NCBI RefSeq assembly: GCF_013409645.1
Contig: NZ_JACCBG010000001.1
Location: forward strand, 434,001-498,000
Direction of reading: 5' to 3'
Source of the DNA: Nocardioides panaciterrulae
GTDB lineage: Bacteria; Actinomycetota; Actinomycetes; Propionibacteriales; Nocardioidaceae
Length of the DNA stretch: 64,000 bases
The notes beneath the pieces were generated by a model, which saw only the letters and a program-made list of their open reading frames with translations, did no database searches and was not told the origin of the DNA. This document shows, piece after piece, positions 1 through 9,282 of this stretch (position 1 is its first letter; the number at the start of each line of letters is the position of its first letter). The translations under genes and the position numbers were made by a program.

Positions 1-2
1 CG

Positions 3-473
3 GGACGCCGGTCCCGGGCCATCTACCCGGTGCGGGCGCTGCAGGACGCGCCGGAGACGCTGCGGGCACGGGCCGAGGTGGGCGAGCAGATCCGGGTGCT
101 GCCCGAGCTCCCCACCCGGATGTTCATCATCGGCAGCACCCACGCGGTGCTTCCCGAGCCGCTCGGCTTCACCGACGAGCCCCGGACGCTGGTGCGCCAG
201 CAGGGCCTGGTCGAGGCGCTGACCCTCTGGTTCGAGCTGATGTGGGAGCGCGCGGCCCCGGTGCCCTCGCTCGACCGCGGCGAGGCGCGCCCGGACATGC
301 GGCGGTTCCTGCTCCAGCAGCTGGCCTCGGGCGCGCAGGACGAGCAGGTGGCGCGCACCCTCGGGATCAGCCTGCGGACGGTGCGCCGCCGGATCGCCGA
401 CGTGCTGACCGAGGTCGGCGCGGACACCCGGTTCCAGGCCGGGGTGGAGGCGGCCCGGCGGGGATGGTTGTAG
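3..473 (+). CDS. LuxR-type HTH transcriptional regulator, 5'-truncated
   Basis: The reading frame is open through the left edge of the window, so the N-terminus lies outside; a GTG at 30 is only internal. The visible part is the C-terminal 156 residues. The segment around LPELPTRMFIIGSTHAVLPEP resembles the small phospholipase-D-like sensor core found in actinobacterial TrmB/LuxR-like regulators. It is followed by a LuxR-type helix-turn-helix (LLQQLASGAQDEQVARTLGI, then SLRTVRRRI) near the C-terminus. It probably binds DNA as a dimer. The target is unknown and the neighbouring dagK-like gene runs toward it, so the two are not in an operon. Confidence 0.75.
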   Translation, partial: GRRSRAIYPVRALQDAPETLRARAEVGEQIRVLPELPTRMFIIGSTHAVLPEPLGFTDEPRTLVRQQGLVEALTLWFELMWERAAPVPSLDRGEARPDMRRFLLQQLASGAQDEQVARTLGISLRTVRRRIADVLTEVGADTRFQAGVEAARRGWL

Positions 474-518
474 CGGGCGACGCCGAGGGGCTTCGAGCCG
501 CGCGCTGACGCCGGCTGC

Positions 519-1445
519 TCAGTCAGCGACCGGGGTCGGGAGGACCAGGCTGTAGGCGCCGGCCTCCACGTGCCAGGCGCGCTGCCGCTCCGGGCCATAG
601 ATCTCGCCGTCGGCGCTGCACCAGAACGACTCGCCGGAGATCGAGACGGACCCGCCGCGCAGGTAGTCGACCTCCTCCTGGAGGTGATGCGTGCCCCGGC
701 CCAGGGTTGCGGCGTACTTCAACCGCTGCCGAGGGCTGACCGACCGGGAGATCATCACGTCGACCTTGCCGTCCTCGGGGTCGGCCAGGGGCGTGAGCCG
801 GGTGCCGCCGCCGACCGACGACCCGTTGCCGACCGCCACCATGAGGACCGGCTGGTCGAAGTCGTTGACGATCTCACCGTCGACCTCGACCCGCAGTCGC
901 AGCACAGGCGGATTCCACGCGGTCATCGCGGCGCCGATCGGGTAGCCGAGCTTGCCGAGGTTGACCTTGCCCACCCCGATCGAGCCGAGGCGCTCCTTCC
1001 AGCGGGCTCCGCGCCGGCTGGCGTTCGCACCGGCGCCCACGTGGACGCTGTTGACGACCACCTCGCCGACCTCGTCGACCACGAGGTCCATCGGCGTCGG
1101 CTCGCCCGTGACCACCACGCGGGCCGCCTCCTCGATGTCGAGGGGGATGTCGACGCCGCGGGCGAAGTCGTTGCCGGTGCCGAGCGGCAGCAGGCCGATG
1201 ACCGCGCCCTCGAGCTCGTGGCGCCGGTGCAGGGCGGCGATGACGGCGTGCAGGCTGCCGTCCCCGCCGGCCACGACGATGCGCCGGGACGCGGCCCGGT
1301 GCAGGACGCCGTCCAGCTCCCCGGGGTCACCGGTGGCCTGCACCTCGACCGAGGCCCGCTCGCGCAGGACGGCCAGGGCGCGCTCGAGCGACTCCTCGTC
1401 GGCGGTGCCGGCGTCGCTGTTGGTGATCACGAGAAGCGGGTCCAC
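519..1445 (-). CDS. diacylglycerol kinase-family lipid kinase (YegS/DgkB type)
   Basis: The 308-residue protein belongs to the DAGK catalytic-domain superfamily. The nucleotide-binding motif GGDGS is at residues 60-64 and a second family motif GTGNDFAR is near residue 90. Length is normal for soluble or peripheral lipid kinases such as YegS or DgkB. It likely phosphorylates diacylglycerol or a related lipid at the membrane using ATP; the exact lipid cannot be told from sequence. The start is GTG at 1445. It has no clear Shine-Dalgarno, but a TAGGGT box lies 7 nt upstream on the same strand, which suggests a leaderless transcript. It is divergent from purA. Confidence 0.85.
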   Translation of the reverse strand: MDPLLVITNSDAGTADEESLERALAVLRERASVEVQATGDPGELDGVLHRAASRRIVVAGGDGSLHAVIAALHRRHELEGAVIGLLPLGTGNDFARGVDIPLDIEEAARVVVTGEPTPMDLVVDEVGEVVVNSVHVGAGANASRRGARWKERLGSIGVGKVNLGKLGYPIGAAMTAWNPPVLRLRVEVDGEIVNDFDQPVLMVAVGNGSSVGGGTRLTPLADPEDGKVDVMISRSVSPRQRLKYAATLGRGTHHLQEEVDYLRGGSVSISGESFWCSADGEIYGPERQRAWHVEAGAYSLVLPTPVAD

Positions 1446-1452
1446 CCGGCGG

Positions 1453-1458
1453 ACCCTA
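1453..1458 (-). promoter_or_regulatory. -10 box, leaderless dagK-like gene
   Basis: On the minus strand the sequence reads TAGGGT, then 7 nt, then the GTG start at 1445. This is the usual geometry of leaderless actinobacterial genes and supports that start. Confidence 0.5.
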
Positions 1459-1502
1459 TCCGAGGACCGGTCGGCTCAGCAGGGGCTCCGGACCCCCTGC
1501 GG

Positions 1503-1508
1503 TATCGT
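1503..1508 (+). promoter_or_regulatory. probable purA -10 element
   Basis: TATCGT fits the actinobacterial TANNNT -10 pattern. Transcription from it would begin near 1514, giving purA a leader of about 125 nt that opens with the hairpin at 1517-1549. Confidence 0.4.
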
Positions 1509-1516
1509 GGGGCCGC

Positions 1517-1549
1517 AAGAGCCCCGGTGCGCTGTTGCCGGGGCTTCTT
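1517..1549 (+). promoter_or_regulatory. stem-loop in the purA leader (attenuator-like)
   Basis: AAGAGCCCCGG, a 10-nt loop, then CCGGGGCTTCTT forms a strong stem with one bulged base, followed by the T-rich GTGTTTCC. No gene ends here: the upstream gene points away. The hairpin therefore sits at the very 5' end of the predicted purA message. It could stabilise the mRNA or act as an attenuator. It does not resemble a purine riboswitch. Confidence 0.45.
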
Positions 1550-1568
1550 GTGTTTCCACGATCGACTC

Positions 1569-1591
1569 GTGGTCTCGACAGGCTCGACCAC
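1569..1591. repeat. GTGGTC...GACCAC palindromic element in the purA leader
   Basis: An interrupted palindrome: GTGGTCTCGA, a 5-nt spacer, then TCGACCAC. It lies 47 bp before the purA start. It could be a dispersed extragenic repeat or an operator for the purA-purD operon. Only one copy is visible in this window. Confidence 0.45.
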
Positions 1592-1637
1592 CGAACGAAG
1601 CACGGGCGGCGCCGGCAGCCGCCCGGAGGAGGCAGCG

Positions 1638-2917
<1,280 letters not shown>

Positions 2918-2921
<4 letters not shown>

Positions 2922-4153
2922 GGGTGCTGGTCGTCGGCAACGGCGGTCGCGAGCACGCGCTGGCCCGGGCGCTCGCGAACGACCCGGCGGTGGAGGCCGT
3001 CCACGCGGCCCCCGGCAACCCCGGCATCGCCGCGGTCGCGAGCCTGCACGACGTCGATCCGCTGGACGGCGAGGTGGTCGCCGACCTCGCGGTCGACCTC
3101 GGCGTCGGGCTGGTCGTGGTCGGTCCCGAGGCGCCCCTGGTGGCAGGGGTGGCCGACGCCGTGCGCGAGCGCGACATCGCCTGCTTCGGCCCGTCGCGCG
3201 AGGCGGCCCGGCTGGAGGGCTCCAAGGCGTTCGCCAAGCAGGTGATGGAGGCGGCCGGCGTGCCGACGGCCGCGGCCCGCGTGTGCACGACGCCGGCCGA
3301 GGTGGCCGCTGCGCTCGACGAGTTCGGCGCGCCGCACGTGGTGAAGGACGACGGCCTGGCCGCCGGCAAGGGCGTTGTCGTGACCTCGGACCGGCAGGCC
3401 GCGCTCGACCACGCAGCCGGCTGCTCGCGGGTGGTCGTCGAGGAGTTCCTCGACGGACCCGAGGTCTCGCTGTTCGCGATCACCGACGGCGCGACCGTCT
3501 ACCCGCTCCAGCCCGCCCAGGACTTCAAGCGGATCCTCGACGGCGACCAGGGGCCGAACACCGGTGGCATGGGCGCCTACACCCCCCTGCCCTGGGCGCC
3601 GGCCGACCTGGTCGACGAGGTGCTGGCCACCGTGCTGCAGCCGACCGTCGACGAGATGGCCGAGCGCGGCACGCCGTTCGCCGGGCTGCTGTACGCCGGG
3701 CTCGCCCTCACCTCCCACGGGGTCCGCGTCGTGGAGTTCAACGCCCGCTTCGGCGACCCCGAGACCCAGCCGCTCCTCGCCCTGCTCGACTCGCCGCTGT
3801 GCGCGCTGCTCTACGGGGCGGCCACCGGCACGCTCGCGAACGTCGAGCCGCCGGCCTGGAAGCCCGGAGCCGCCGTCGCCGTCGTGATGGCCAGCCGTGG
3901 CTACCCGGAGTCGTCCTCTAAGGGGGACGTGATCAGCGGGGTCCAGACGGCCGAGGCGCTCGACAGGGTGCACGTGATCCAGGCGGGCACCGCGCTCGAG
4001 GGGCACGACCTGGTGACCGCCGGTGGCCGGGTGCTCGCCGTCGTCGGCACGGGCGCCGACGTGGCCGCAGCCCGCACCGCGGCGTACCGCGGGGTCGAGG
4101 CGATCTCCTTCGACGGCGCCCAGCACCGCACCGACATCGCGGCCTCGGTCTAG
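2918..4153 (+). CDS. purD: phosphoribosylamine-glycine ligase (GAR synthetase)
   Basis: PurD is an ATP-grasp enzyme that makes glycinamide ribonucleotide from phosphoribosylamine, glycine and ATP (step 2 of IMP synthesis). The 411-residue protein starts with the Rossmann-like motif [13 protein letters not shown]. The family block [16 protein letters not shown] lies near residue 145, and [10 protein letters not shown] and [12 protein letters not shown] follow. The GTG start overlaps the purA stop by 4 bp, so the two form an operon. The gene is followed by a 0.5-kb non-coding segment with three hairpin-bearing tandem repeats. Nothing looks truncated. Confidence 0.98.
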
Positions 4154-4248
4154 TCCCACCGCGGGCTCAAGTCCGTCGTCGGTGGGGTTGCTGCTGTCGC
4201 GGCGTGTTGGGTGGTCGCCCGCGGTTGGCCGTGGTGGTGTCGGGTGTC

Positions 4249-4284
4249 CTAAGGAGAGGGGTGCGGGTGTGCCCCTCTCCTTAG
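4249..4284. terminator. hairpin of repeat copy 1 (possible purD terminator)
   Basis: CTAAGGAGAGGGG and CCCCTCTCCTTAG form a perfect 13-bp stem around a 10-nt loop. There is no U-tract, so termination is inferred only from the strength of the stem and its place 95 bp after the purD stop. Confidence 0.5.
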
Positions 4285-4377
4285 CGCGCGGGGGCTGGTG
4301 TCGGTGGTCGGTGGGGGTTGCTGTTGTCGCGGCGGGTTGGGATGGTCGCCCGTGGTCGGCGTGGTGGTGTCGGTGTC

Positions 4378-4413
4378 CTAAGGAGAGGGGCGCGGGTGTG
4401 CCCCTCTCCTTAG
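4378..4413. terminator. hairpin of repeat copy 2
   Basis: The same perfect 13-bp stem as copy 1, with loop CGCGGGTGTG. It lies 129 bp downstream of the first hairpin. Confidence 0.45.
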
Positions 4414-4506
4414 CGCGTCGGGGCTGGTTTCCGTCGTTGGTGGGGGTTGCTGCTGTCGCGGCCGGTTGGGGTGGTCGGCGTGGTCGCCCGGGTGGTGTCG
4501 GGTGTC

Positions 4507-4542
4507 CTAAGGAGAAGGGCGCGGGTGTGCCCCTCTCCTTAG
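4507..4542. terminator. hairpin of repeat copy 3
   Basis: The third hairpin, 129 bp after the second. The left arm carries an A in the G run (GGAGAAGGG), which introduces a mismatch; the right arm is unchanged. Confidence 0.45.
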
Positions 4543-4642
4543 GACGGGACGGACGAGCCCACCAGGACAAGCAGTGCTACCGCGGCCGAGTGGTCCTCCA
4601 CAGGCCAGGGCATCGAGCCCCACGACGCTGGCGGATCAGACC

Positions 4643-4648
4643 TAGCGT
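4643..4648 (+). promoter_or_regulatory. -10 box, leaderless hypothetical gene
   Basis: TAGCGT lies 6 nt before the ATG at 4655, and no Shine-Dalgarno is present. The transcript would start at the initiation codon. Confidence 0.5.
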
Positions 4649-4654
4649 TGGCGC

Positions 4655-5182
4655 ATGCTCATCAGCGGACGACAGGCCGTCGAGGTGCTCGCCGGCGCCG
4701 GCGTGACCAGACGGCAGGCCAGGGCTGCGCTGGCGGCGCGCCTGGCCGGGGAGCCGGTGGTGACGAGAGGTGCCCGCCTCTACCGCGAGGAGGCGGTCAT
4801 CGAGCTCGCGTCCCGGCCTCCACTCAGCGAGAGCGACGTCGACCACGCCTGTCCGGGCCCGCTCTTCGTGGCCCGTCGCCTGCTCGACGCCGGGGCCGGC
4901 CGTGAGGAACAGCTGGCGGCGCTGGCACCAGGCTGGGACTTGGGTGTGCGGGGCACGAACAACTTGCTGCAGGCCTTCCTCTACGTCCAGGGCAGCATCC
5001 CCCTGGTCGCCACGGTCTGCGGCTTCGTGGTGCTCGGCGCGCAGATCCAGCGGCTCCGGGGCGAGGTCGGTGGCCGGACGTACCGGATGGAGCTGGGAGA
5101 CGCGGGCGAGTGGTTCGCCGCGTTCCGTGGCCGGCGGCTGCTGTGCGGGCCGGGACGGGACTTCGTCTTCCGCGGCTGGTGA
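4655..5182 (+). CDS. hypothetical protein with an N-terminal HTH-like segment
   Basis: I do not recognise a named family for this 175-residue protein. The first ~50 residues (VLAGAGVTRRQARAALAARL and a following LYREEAVIEL strand/helix) resemble a small helix-turn-helix or excisionase-like fold. The middle holds a hydrophobic stretch (GSIPLVATVCGFVVLGAQI, about residues 108-126) that is marginal as a membrane segment. No catalytic motif is visible. The start at ATG 4655 is supported by a TAGCGT box 6 nt upstream. It lies between purD and purB on the same strand; a role with them is not implied. Confidence 0.6.
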   Translation: MLISGRQAVEVLAGAGVTRRQARAALAARLAGEPVVTRGARLYREEAVIELASRPPLSESDVDHACPGPLFVARRLLDAGAGREEQLAALAPGWDLGVRGTNNLLQAFLYVQGSIPLVATVCGFVVLGAQIQRLRGEVGGRTYRMELGDAGEWFAAFRGRRLLCGPGRDFVFRGW

Positions 5183-5267
5183 GGCGTCCGCCCTCGCCGC
5201 CCCGGTCGGGGCGTCCGGCCCAGCGTGGGAGAATCCGGGAGGACCACCCGACGCCTGAGGAGAACGC

Positions 5268-6686
5268 GTGACCGTCCCCAACGTCCTGGCCACCCGCTAC
5301 GCCGGCGCAGACCTGGCCCGCATCTGGTCGCCGGAGCACAAGATCGTGCTCGAGCGACAGCTGTGGATCGCGGTGCTCGAGGCACAGCGCGACCTCGGCA
5401 TCGCGGTGCCCGACGGGGTCGTGGAGGCCTACCGGGCGGTCGTCGAGAAGGTCGACCTCGACTCCATCGCCGCGCGGGAGCGGGTCACCCGCCACGACGT
5501 GAAGGCGCGGATCGAGGAGTTTTGCGCGCTCGCCGGGCACGAGCACATCCACAAGGGCATGACCTCGCGTGACCTGACCGAGAACGTCGAGCAGCTGCAG
5601 GTGCGCCAGTCCCTGGCGCTGCTGCGGGACCGCGCGGTCGCGGCCCTCGCCCGGCTCGCCCGGCTGGCCGCGGAGCACGAGACCACCGTGATGGCCGGCC
5701 GCTCCCACAACGTCGCCGCCCAGGCGACCACGCTCGGCAAGCGGTTCGCGACGGTCGCCGACGAGATGCTGATCGGGCTCGAGCGGGTGGAGGACCTGCT
5801 CGCGCGCTACCCGCTGCGCGGCATCAAGGGCCCGATGGGCACCGCCCAGGACATGCTCGACCTGCTCGATGGCGACGCCGGCAGGCTCGCCGAGCTCGAG
5901 CAGCGGGTCGCCGCGCACCTCGGTTTCGACCGGGTGCTGACCTCGGTCGGCCAGGTCTACCCGCGCTCGCTCGACTTCGACGTGGTCTCCTCGCTGGTCC
6001 AGCTCGTGGCCGGGCCGTCCAACCTCGCGACCACGATCCGGCTGATGGCCGGCAACGAGCTGGTCACCGAGGGGTTCAAGGAGGGACAGGTCGGCTCCTC
6101 GGCGATGCCGCACAAGATGAACAGCCGGTCCTGCGAGCGGGTCAACGGCCTCGCGGTCGTGCTGCGCGGCCACCTGTCGATGATCGGTGAGCTCGCCGGC
6201 GACCAGTGGAACGAGGGCGACGTCTCGGACTCCGTCGTACGCCGGGTCGCGCTGCCGGACGCGTTCTTCGCCGCCGACGGGTTGTTCCAGACGTTCCTGA
6301 CCGTGCTCGACGAGTTCGGCGCGTTCCCGGCGGTGATCCAGCGCGAGCTCGACCGCTACCTGCCGTTCCTGGCCACCACGAAGGTGCTGATGGCCGCGGT
6401 CCGCAACGGCGTCGGCCGGGAGAGCGCCCACGAGGCGATCAAGGAGGCGGCGGTCGGCACCGCGCTCGACATGCGCCGCGGCCAGGCCGAGAACGACGTC
6501 TTCGCCCGACTCGCCGCCGACCCCGGGCTCGGGCTGACCGCCGAGCAGCTCGCCGGCCTGGTCGCCGAGCCGATCACGTTCACCGGCGCGGCGGTGGACC
6601 AGGTGCAGGCCGTGGTGCGGCGGATCGAGGACGTGGCCGCCCGCCACCCCGACGCCGCGGCGTACGTTCCGGGCGCCATCCTCTAG
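5268..6686 (+). CDS. purB: adenylosuccinate lyase
   Basis: PurB catalyses two fumarate eliminations: SAICAR to AICAR in IMP synthesis, and adenylosuccinate to AMP. The 472-residue length matches actinobacterial PurB. The fumarase/aspartase signature GSSAMPHKMN is present, with its serine pair at residues 277-278. TSRDLTENVEQ, near residue 100, matches the substrate-binding region of the family. The GTG start is preceded by GAGGAGAAC at good spacing. It works with PurC and with PurA, both encoded in this window. The next gene is convergent. Confidence 0.97.
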   Translation: MTVPNVLATRYAGADLARIWSPEHKIVLERQLWIAVLEAQRDLGIAVPDGVVEAYRAVVEKVDLDSIAARERVTRHDVKARIEEFCALAGHEHIHKGMTSRDLTENVEQLQVRQSLALLRDRAVAALARLARLAAEHETTVMAGRSHNVAAQATTLGKRFATVADEMLIGLERVEDLLARYPLRGIKGPMGTAQDMLDLLDGDAGRLAELEQRVAAHLGFDRVLTSVGQVYPRSLDFDVVSSLVQLVAGPSNLATTIRLMAGNELVTEGFKEGQVGSSAMPHKMNSRSCERVNGLAVVLRGHLSMIGELAGDQWNEGDVSDSVVRRVALPDAFFAADGLFQTFLTVLDEFGAFPAVIQRELDRYLPFLATTKVLMAAVRNGVGRESAHEAIKEAAVGTALDMRRGQAENDVFARLAADPGLGLTAEQLAGLVAEPITFTGAAVDQVQAVVRRIEDVAARHPDAAAYVPGAIL

Positions 6687-6731
6687 TCCGACCTCCAGCC
6701 CCGGCGTCTGCTCCCGGCCCTGGTCCCGGTC

Positions 6732-8210
6732 CTAGTCCCGTCCTGGGTCCGGCCGGCCCTCGCGCACCAGCGACCGCACGGCCATCGCCATGGCCAGGCC
6801 CAGCACGCCCAGCGAGGTGAACAGTGCCGCGCGCAGCGCCGTCTCGGGGCCGGCGGAGGACACCACTCCGTAGACGGTCATCAGCAGCGCGGCGCCGATC
6901 GACGAGCCGATCCGCTGACCGGTCTGCAGCGCCCCGCCCGCTGCCCCCGCCATCCGGTTCGGGACCTCGGCCAGGGTCAGGGTGATGTTGGGGGAGACCA
7001 CGCCGCCGCCGCCGAGCCCGGCCAGCAGCAGGGTCGGCACCGCCACGACCCACAGGCCGGGGCCGGCGTGGCCGGGCACGAGCAGGGCGGCCAGCAGCAC
7101 GCCGGTCATCATCACGCTCAGCGCCAGCACCGTGATCAGCCGGTGGATCCGGGAGACCAGGCGGCCGGCGAGCGGCGCGGTGAACGCCGAGCCGACCGCG
7201 AACGGGGTGAGCAGCAGCCCGGCGCGCAGCGGGGAGAGCCCGAGCCCGTCCTGGAAGTAGACCGAGAGCACCAGGAAGATCCCGGTGAAGCCGAGGAAGT
7301 ACAGCGCACCGACGGCCAGGCCGTTGGCGTAGCCGGCGGTCTGCCGCAGCAGCGAGACGTCGAGCAACGGCGGCTGACCGCGGCGCCGGACCCGGCGCTC
7401 CCACCGGACGAAGCCCCACAGGAACAACGGCGCCCCGATCAGCAACACCAGCGGCCAGCGGGCCCCGCTCTCGATGCTGACCAGCGGGAACAGCAGGCAC
7501 AGCACGCCACCGCCGAGCAGCAGCGCGCCCGCCAGGTCGAGCTGGGTCCGGCCGGTGGCCGGGGCTCCCTCCTGCTCCCCCTCCTCGTGGGACCGGCCGG
7601 GCACGAGCCGTGCCACGAACACCATCGCGACCAGGCCGATCGGCACGTTGACGAGGAAGAGGTAGCGCCAGCCGTTCGCCTCACCGGCCGTGCTGATGAT
7701 CAATCCGCCGATGACCGGGCCGAGGCCCGAGGAGATCGAGACGGTCAGGCCGAAGAGGCCGAACGCCCGGCCGCGCTCGGGCCCGCGGAAGAGCTGCTGG
7801 ATCAGTCCGGTGTTCTGCGGGGTGAGCAGGCCGGCCGCCGCCCCCTGCAGCAGTCGCGCGGCGATCACCCACGCCGCGCCGGGAGCCAGGCCGACGGCCG
7901 CGCTGGTGACCACGAACCCGACCAGCCCGATCAGCATCATCCGGCGCCGGCCGTAGGCGTCGCCGAGCCGGCCGCCGGTCACCAGCGTCAGGCCGAAGGT
8001 CAGCGCGTAGCCCGAGACCACCCACTGCACCGTCGAGGTCGAGGTGTGCAGCCCGACCCGCATCGAGGGGATCGCGACGTTGACGATCGTGACGTCCAGC
8101 AGCGCCATGAACCCGATGACGAGCGTGACGCCGAGGATCCGCCACCGGCGGGGATCGGGCCCGGGCGCGTCGTCCCCGGTCCGGGACGTGGTGGCCTGCT
8201 GGTCGCTCAC
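6732..8210 (-). CDS. MFS transporter, DHA2 (EmrB/QacA) family
   Basis: A 492-residue integral membrane protein with about 14 hydrophobic segments, typical of DHA2 drug:proton antiporters. The family signature LLDVTIVNVAIPSM is in the first transmembrane segment, and GRLGDAYGRRRMMLIGL is the motif-A loop between segments 2 and 3. Likely role: proton-coupled efflux of a hydrophobic compound from the cytoplasm; the substrate is unknown. The frame extends further upstream, but the GTG at 8210 has GGGGAG just before it and the protein then begins with a normal hydrophilic N-terminus. It is divergent from the acylphosphatase gene and convergent with purB. Confidence 0.9.
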   Translation of the reverse strand: MSDQQATTSRTGDDAPGPDPRRWRILGVTLVIGFMALLDVTIVNVAIPSMRVGLHTSTSTVQWVVSGYALTFGLTLVTGGRLGDAYGRRRMMLIGLVGFVVTSAAVGLAPGAAWVIAARLLQGAAAGLLTPQNTGLIQQLFRGPERGRAFGLFGLTVSISSGLGPVIGGLIISTAGEANGWRYLFLVNVPIGLVAMVFVARLVPGRSHEEGEQEGAPATGRTQLDLAGALLLGGGVLCLLFPLVSIESGARWPLVLLIGAPLFLWGFVRWERRVRRRGQPPLLDVSLLRQTAGYANGLAVGALYFLGFTGIFLVLSVYFQDGLGLSPLRAGLLLTPFAVGSAFTAPLAGRLVSRIHRLITVLALSVMMTGVLLAALLVPGHAGPGLWVVAVPTLLLAGLGGGGVVSPNITLTLAEVPNRMAGAAGGALQTGQRIGSSIGAALLMTVYGVVSSAGPETALRAALFTSLGVLGLAMAMAVRSLVREGRPDPGRD

Positions 8211-8291
8211 CTCCCCACTCTTGCCAACGCCGCCAAGCGGCGCCGCCAGGGCCGGCCCAGTCGCGGGCCCAGTCGCGGGCACAATGGGGCC

Positions 8292-8579
8292 ATGCGCAGC
8301 ACTCGAGGGTGTCGGGCGGTGGACGTGACGGTCAGGGGCCGGGTCCAGGGCGTGTCGTTCCGGGCGTACGCCGAGGAGCAGGCCCGCCGGCTGGGCGTGG
8401 CCGGCTGGATCCGCAACGAGCCGGACGGGTCGGTGGCCGGACACTTCGAGGGCGACCCGGTCGCGGTCGACACCCTCGTCGACTGGTGCCGCACCGGCCC
8501 CCGGTGGGCCCGGGTGGAGGGCGTCGACGTCCGCGAGGCGACGCGCGGGGGAGACTCGTCGTTCGGCGTGCGGCCCTGA
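8292..8579 (+). CDS. acyP: acylphosphatase
   Basis: A small enzyme (95 residues) that hydrolyses carboxyl-phosphate bonds such as those in acetyl phosphate or 1,3-bisphosphoglycerate. The signature GRVQGVSFRAYAEEQARRLG carries the phosphate-binding loop and catalytic arginine. WIRNEPDGSV carries the catalytic asparagine. The start is ATG 8292, with CACAAT 6 nt upstream as a possible -10 box. An acetyl-phosphate link with xfp/ackA elsewhere in the window is possible but only inferred. Confidence 0.93.
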   Translation: MRSTRGCRAVDVTVRGRVQGVSFRAYAEEQARRLGVAGWIRNEPDGSVAGHFEGDPVAVDTLVDWCRTGPRWARVEGVDVREATRGGDSSFGVRP

Positions 8580-8600
8580 CCCCACCCGAGGCGCGCAGGG

Positions 8601-9215
8601 TCAGACCATGGCCTTGCCGTCGTGGTTGGCCAGCTTCTGCGCGATCGTGGCGAGGTCGGCGCGCCACACGTCCTCGGGCACCGGCGGCAGGATGTCCTTC
8701 CACTCGGCGGCGAACGAGCCGAGCACGCCGCTCAGGCCACGGGTACGCGCCATGAACCACACGTGCAGGTGGGCCGATCCGTCGCCCCACCGGCTCACGT
8801 GCACCCGGCCGATCTCGGGCAGGTGGGCGATGATCCGGGTCAGCCAGATCGAGAGCCGGCCGTACTCCGCGGCCATCTCGTCGTCGAGGTCGGTGAAATC
8901 GAGGTGCTCCTTGGTCTGCAGGAAGAGCACCACCGGCAGCCCGCTCGGCGCCGCCGGGCGGGTGACCACCCAGCGGTCGTTCTCCCAGATGTCGGCGCCG
9001 CGGTCGCGGGTGCAGGTCGGGCAGTCCGACTCGGCGACCTCGCCGGCGCGGGCCGCCTCCGCGCCGGGCGGCGGCAGCACCTTGGGCACCAGGGCGCCGT
9101 CGACGACCTCCCACGGGAAGATGTCCCAACCGGCCAGGGGCGGCGTCGGGAGCCGGCCCCCTTCCCCGGCGACGGAGGCGATGCGGGCGTGGATCTCGGC
9201 TGCGGACTCCGGCAT
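8601..9215 (-). CDS. HIT-like superfamily protein
   Basis: A 204-residue protein of the HIT-like superfamily. AHLHVWFMAR near residue 150 gives an HxHxW active-site-like motif, as in diadenosine polyphosphate hydrolases and related nucleotide phosphorylases. A CPTC pair near residue 66 precedes a strand rich in aromatic residues and may bind metal. The canonical third histidine (HxHxHxx) is replaced by tryptophan or phenylalanine, so activity may differ from Fhit-type enzymes. It is convergent with acyP and divergent from the next gene, so it stands alone. Confidence 0.75.
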   Translation of the reverse strand: MPESAAEIHARIASVAGEGGRLPTPPLAGWDIFPWEVVDGALVPKVLPPPGAEAARAGEVAESDCPTCTRDRGADIWENDRWVVTRPAAPSGLPVVLFLQTKEHLDFTDLDDEMAAEYGRLSIWLTRIIAHLPEIGRVHVSRWGDGSAHLHVWFMARTRGLSGVLGSFAAEWKDILPPVPEDVWRADLATIAQKLANHDGKAMV

Positions 9216-9270
9216 GGAGACACTGTGCCATCCGTCCCGGGCGGCCGCTCGCCCACCCGTCGGCCGCAGC

Positions 9271-9276
9271 TACCGT
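9271..9276 (+). promoter_or_regulatory. -10 box, leaderless glycosidase-like gene
   Basis: TACCGT lies 6 nt before the ATG at 9283; there is no Shine-Dalgarno. It supports that start. Confidence 0.5.
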
Positions 9277-9282
9277 GGCCGG

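Larger units (their letters stand above)
4181..4545. repeat. 129-bp tandem repeat, three copies, each with a strong hairpin
   Basis: Copies begin at 4181, 4310 and 4439, exactly 129 bp apart; the third is cut short near 4545. Each begins GGTGGGG(G)TTGCTG and carries a hairpin with 13-bp arms. The 4154-4654 gap between purD and the next gene holds nothing else that I can support. The copies differ at scattered positions, so they are not an assembly duplication. Confidence 0.9.

Noticed and set aside
1517..1549. A purine riboswitch before purA
   Set aside because: No three-way junction or conserved purine-riboswitch core can be seen; only a simple hairpin.
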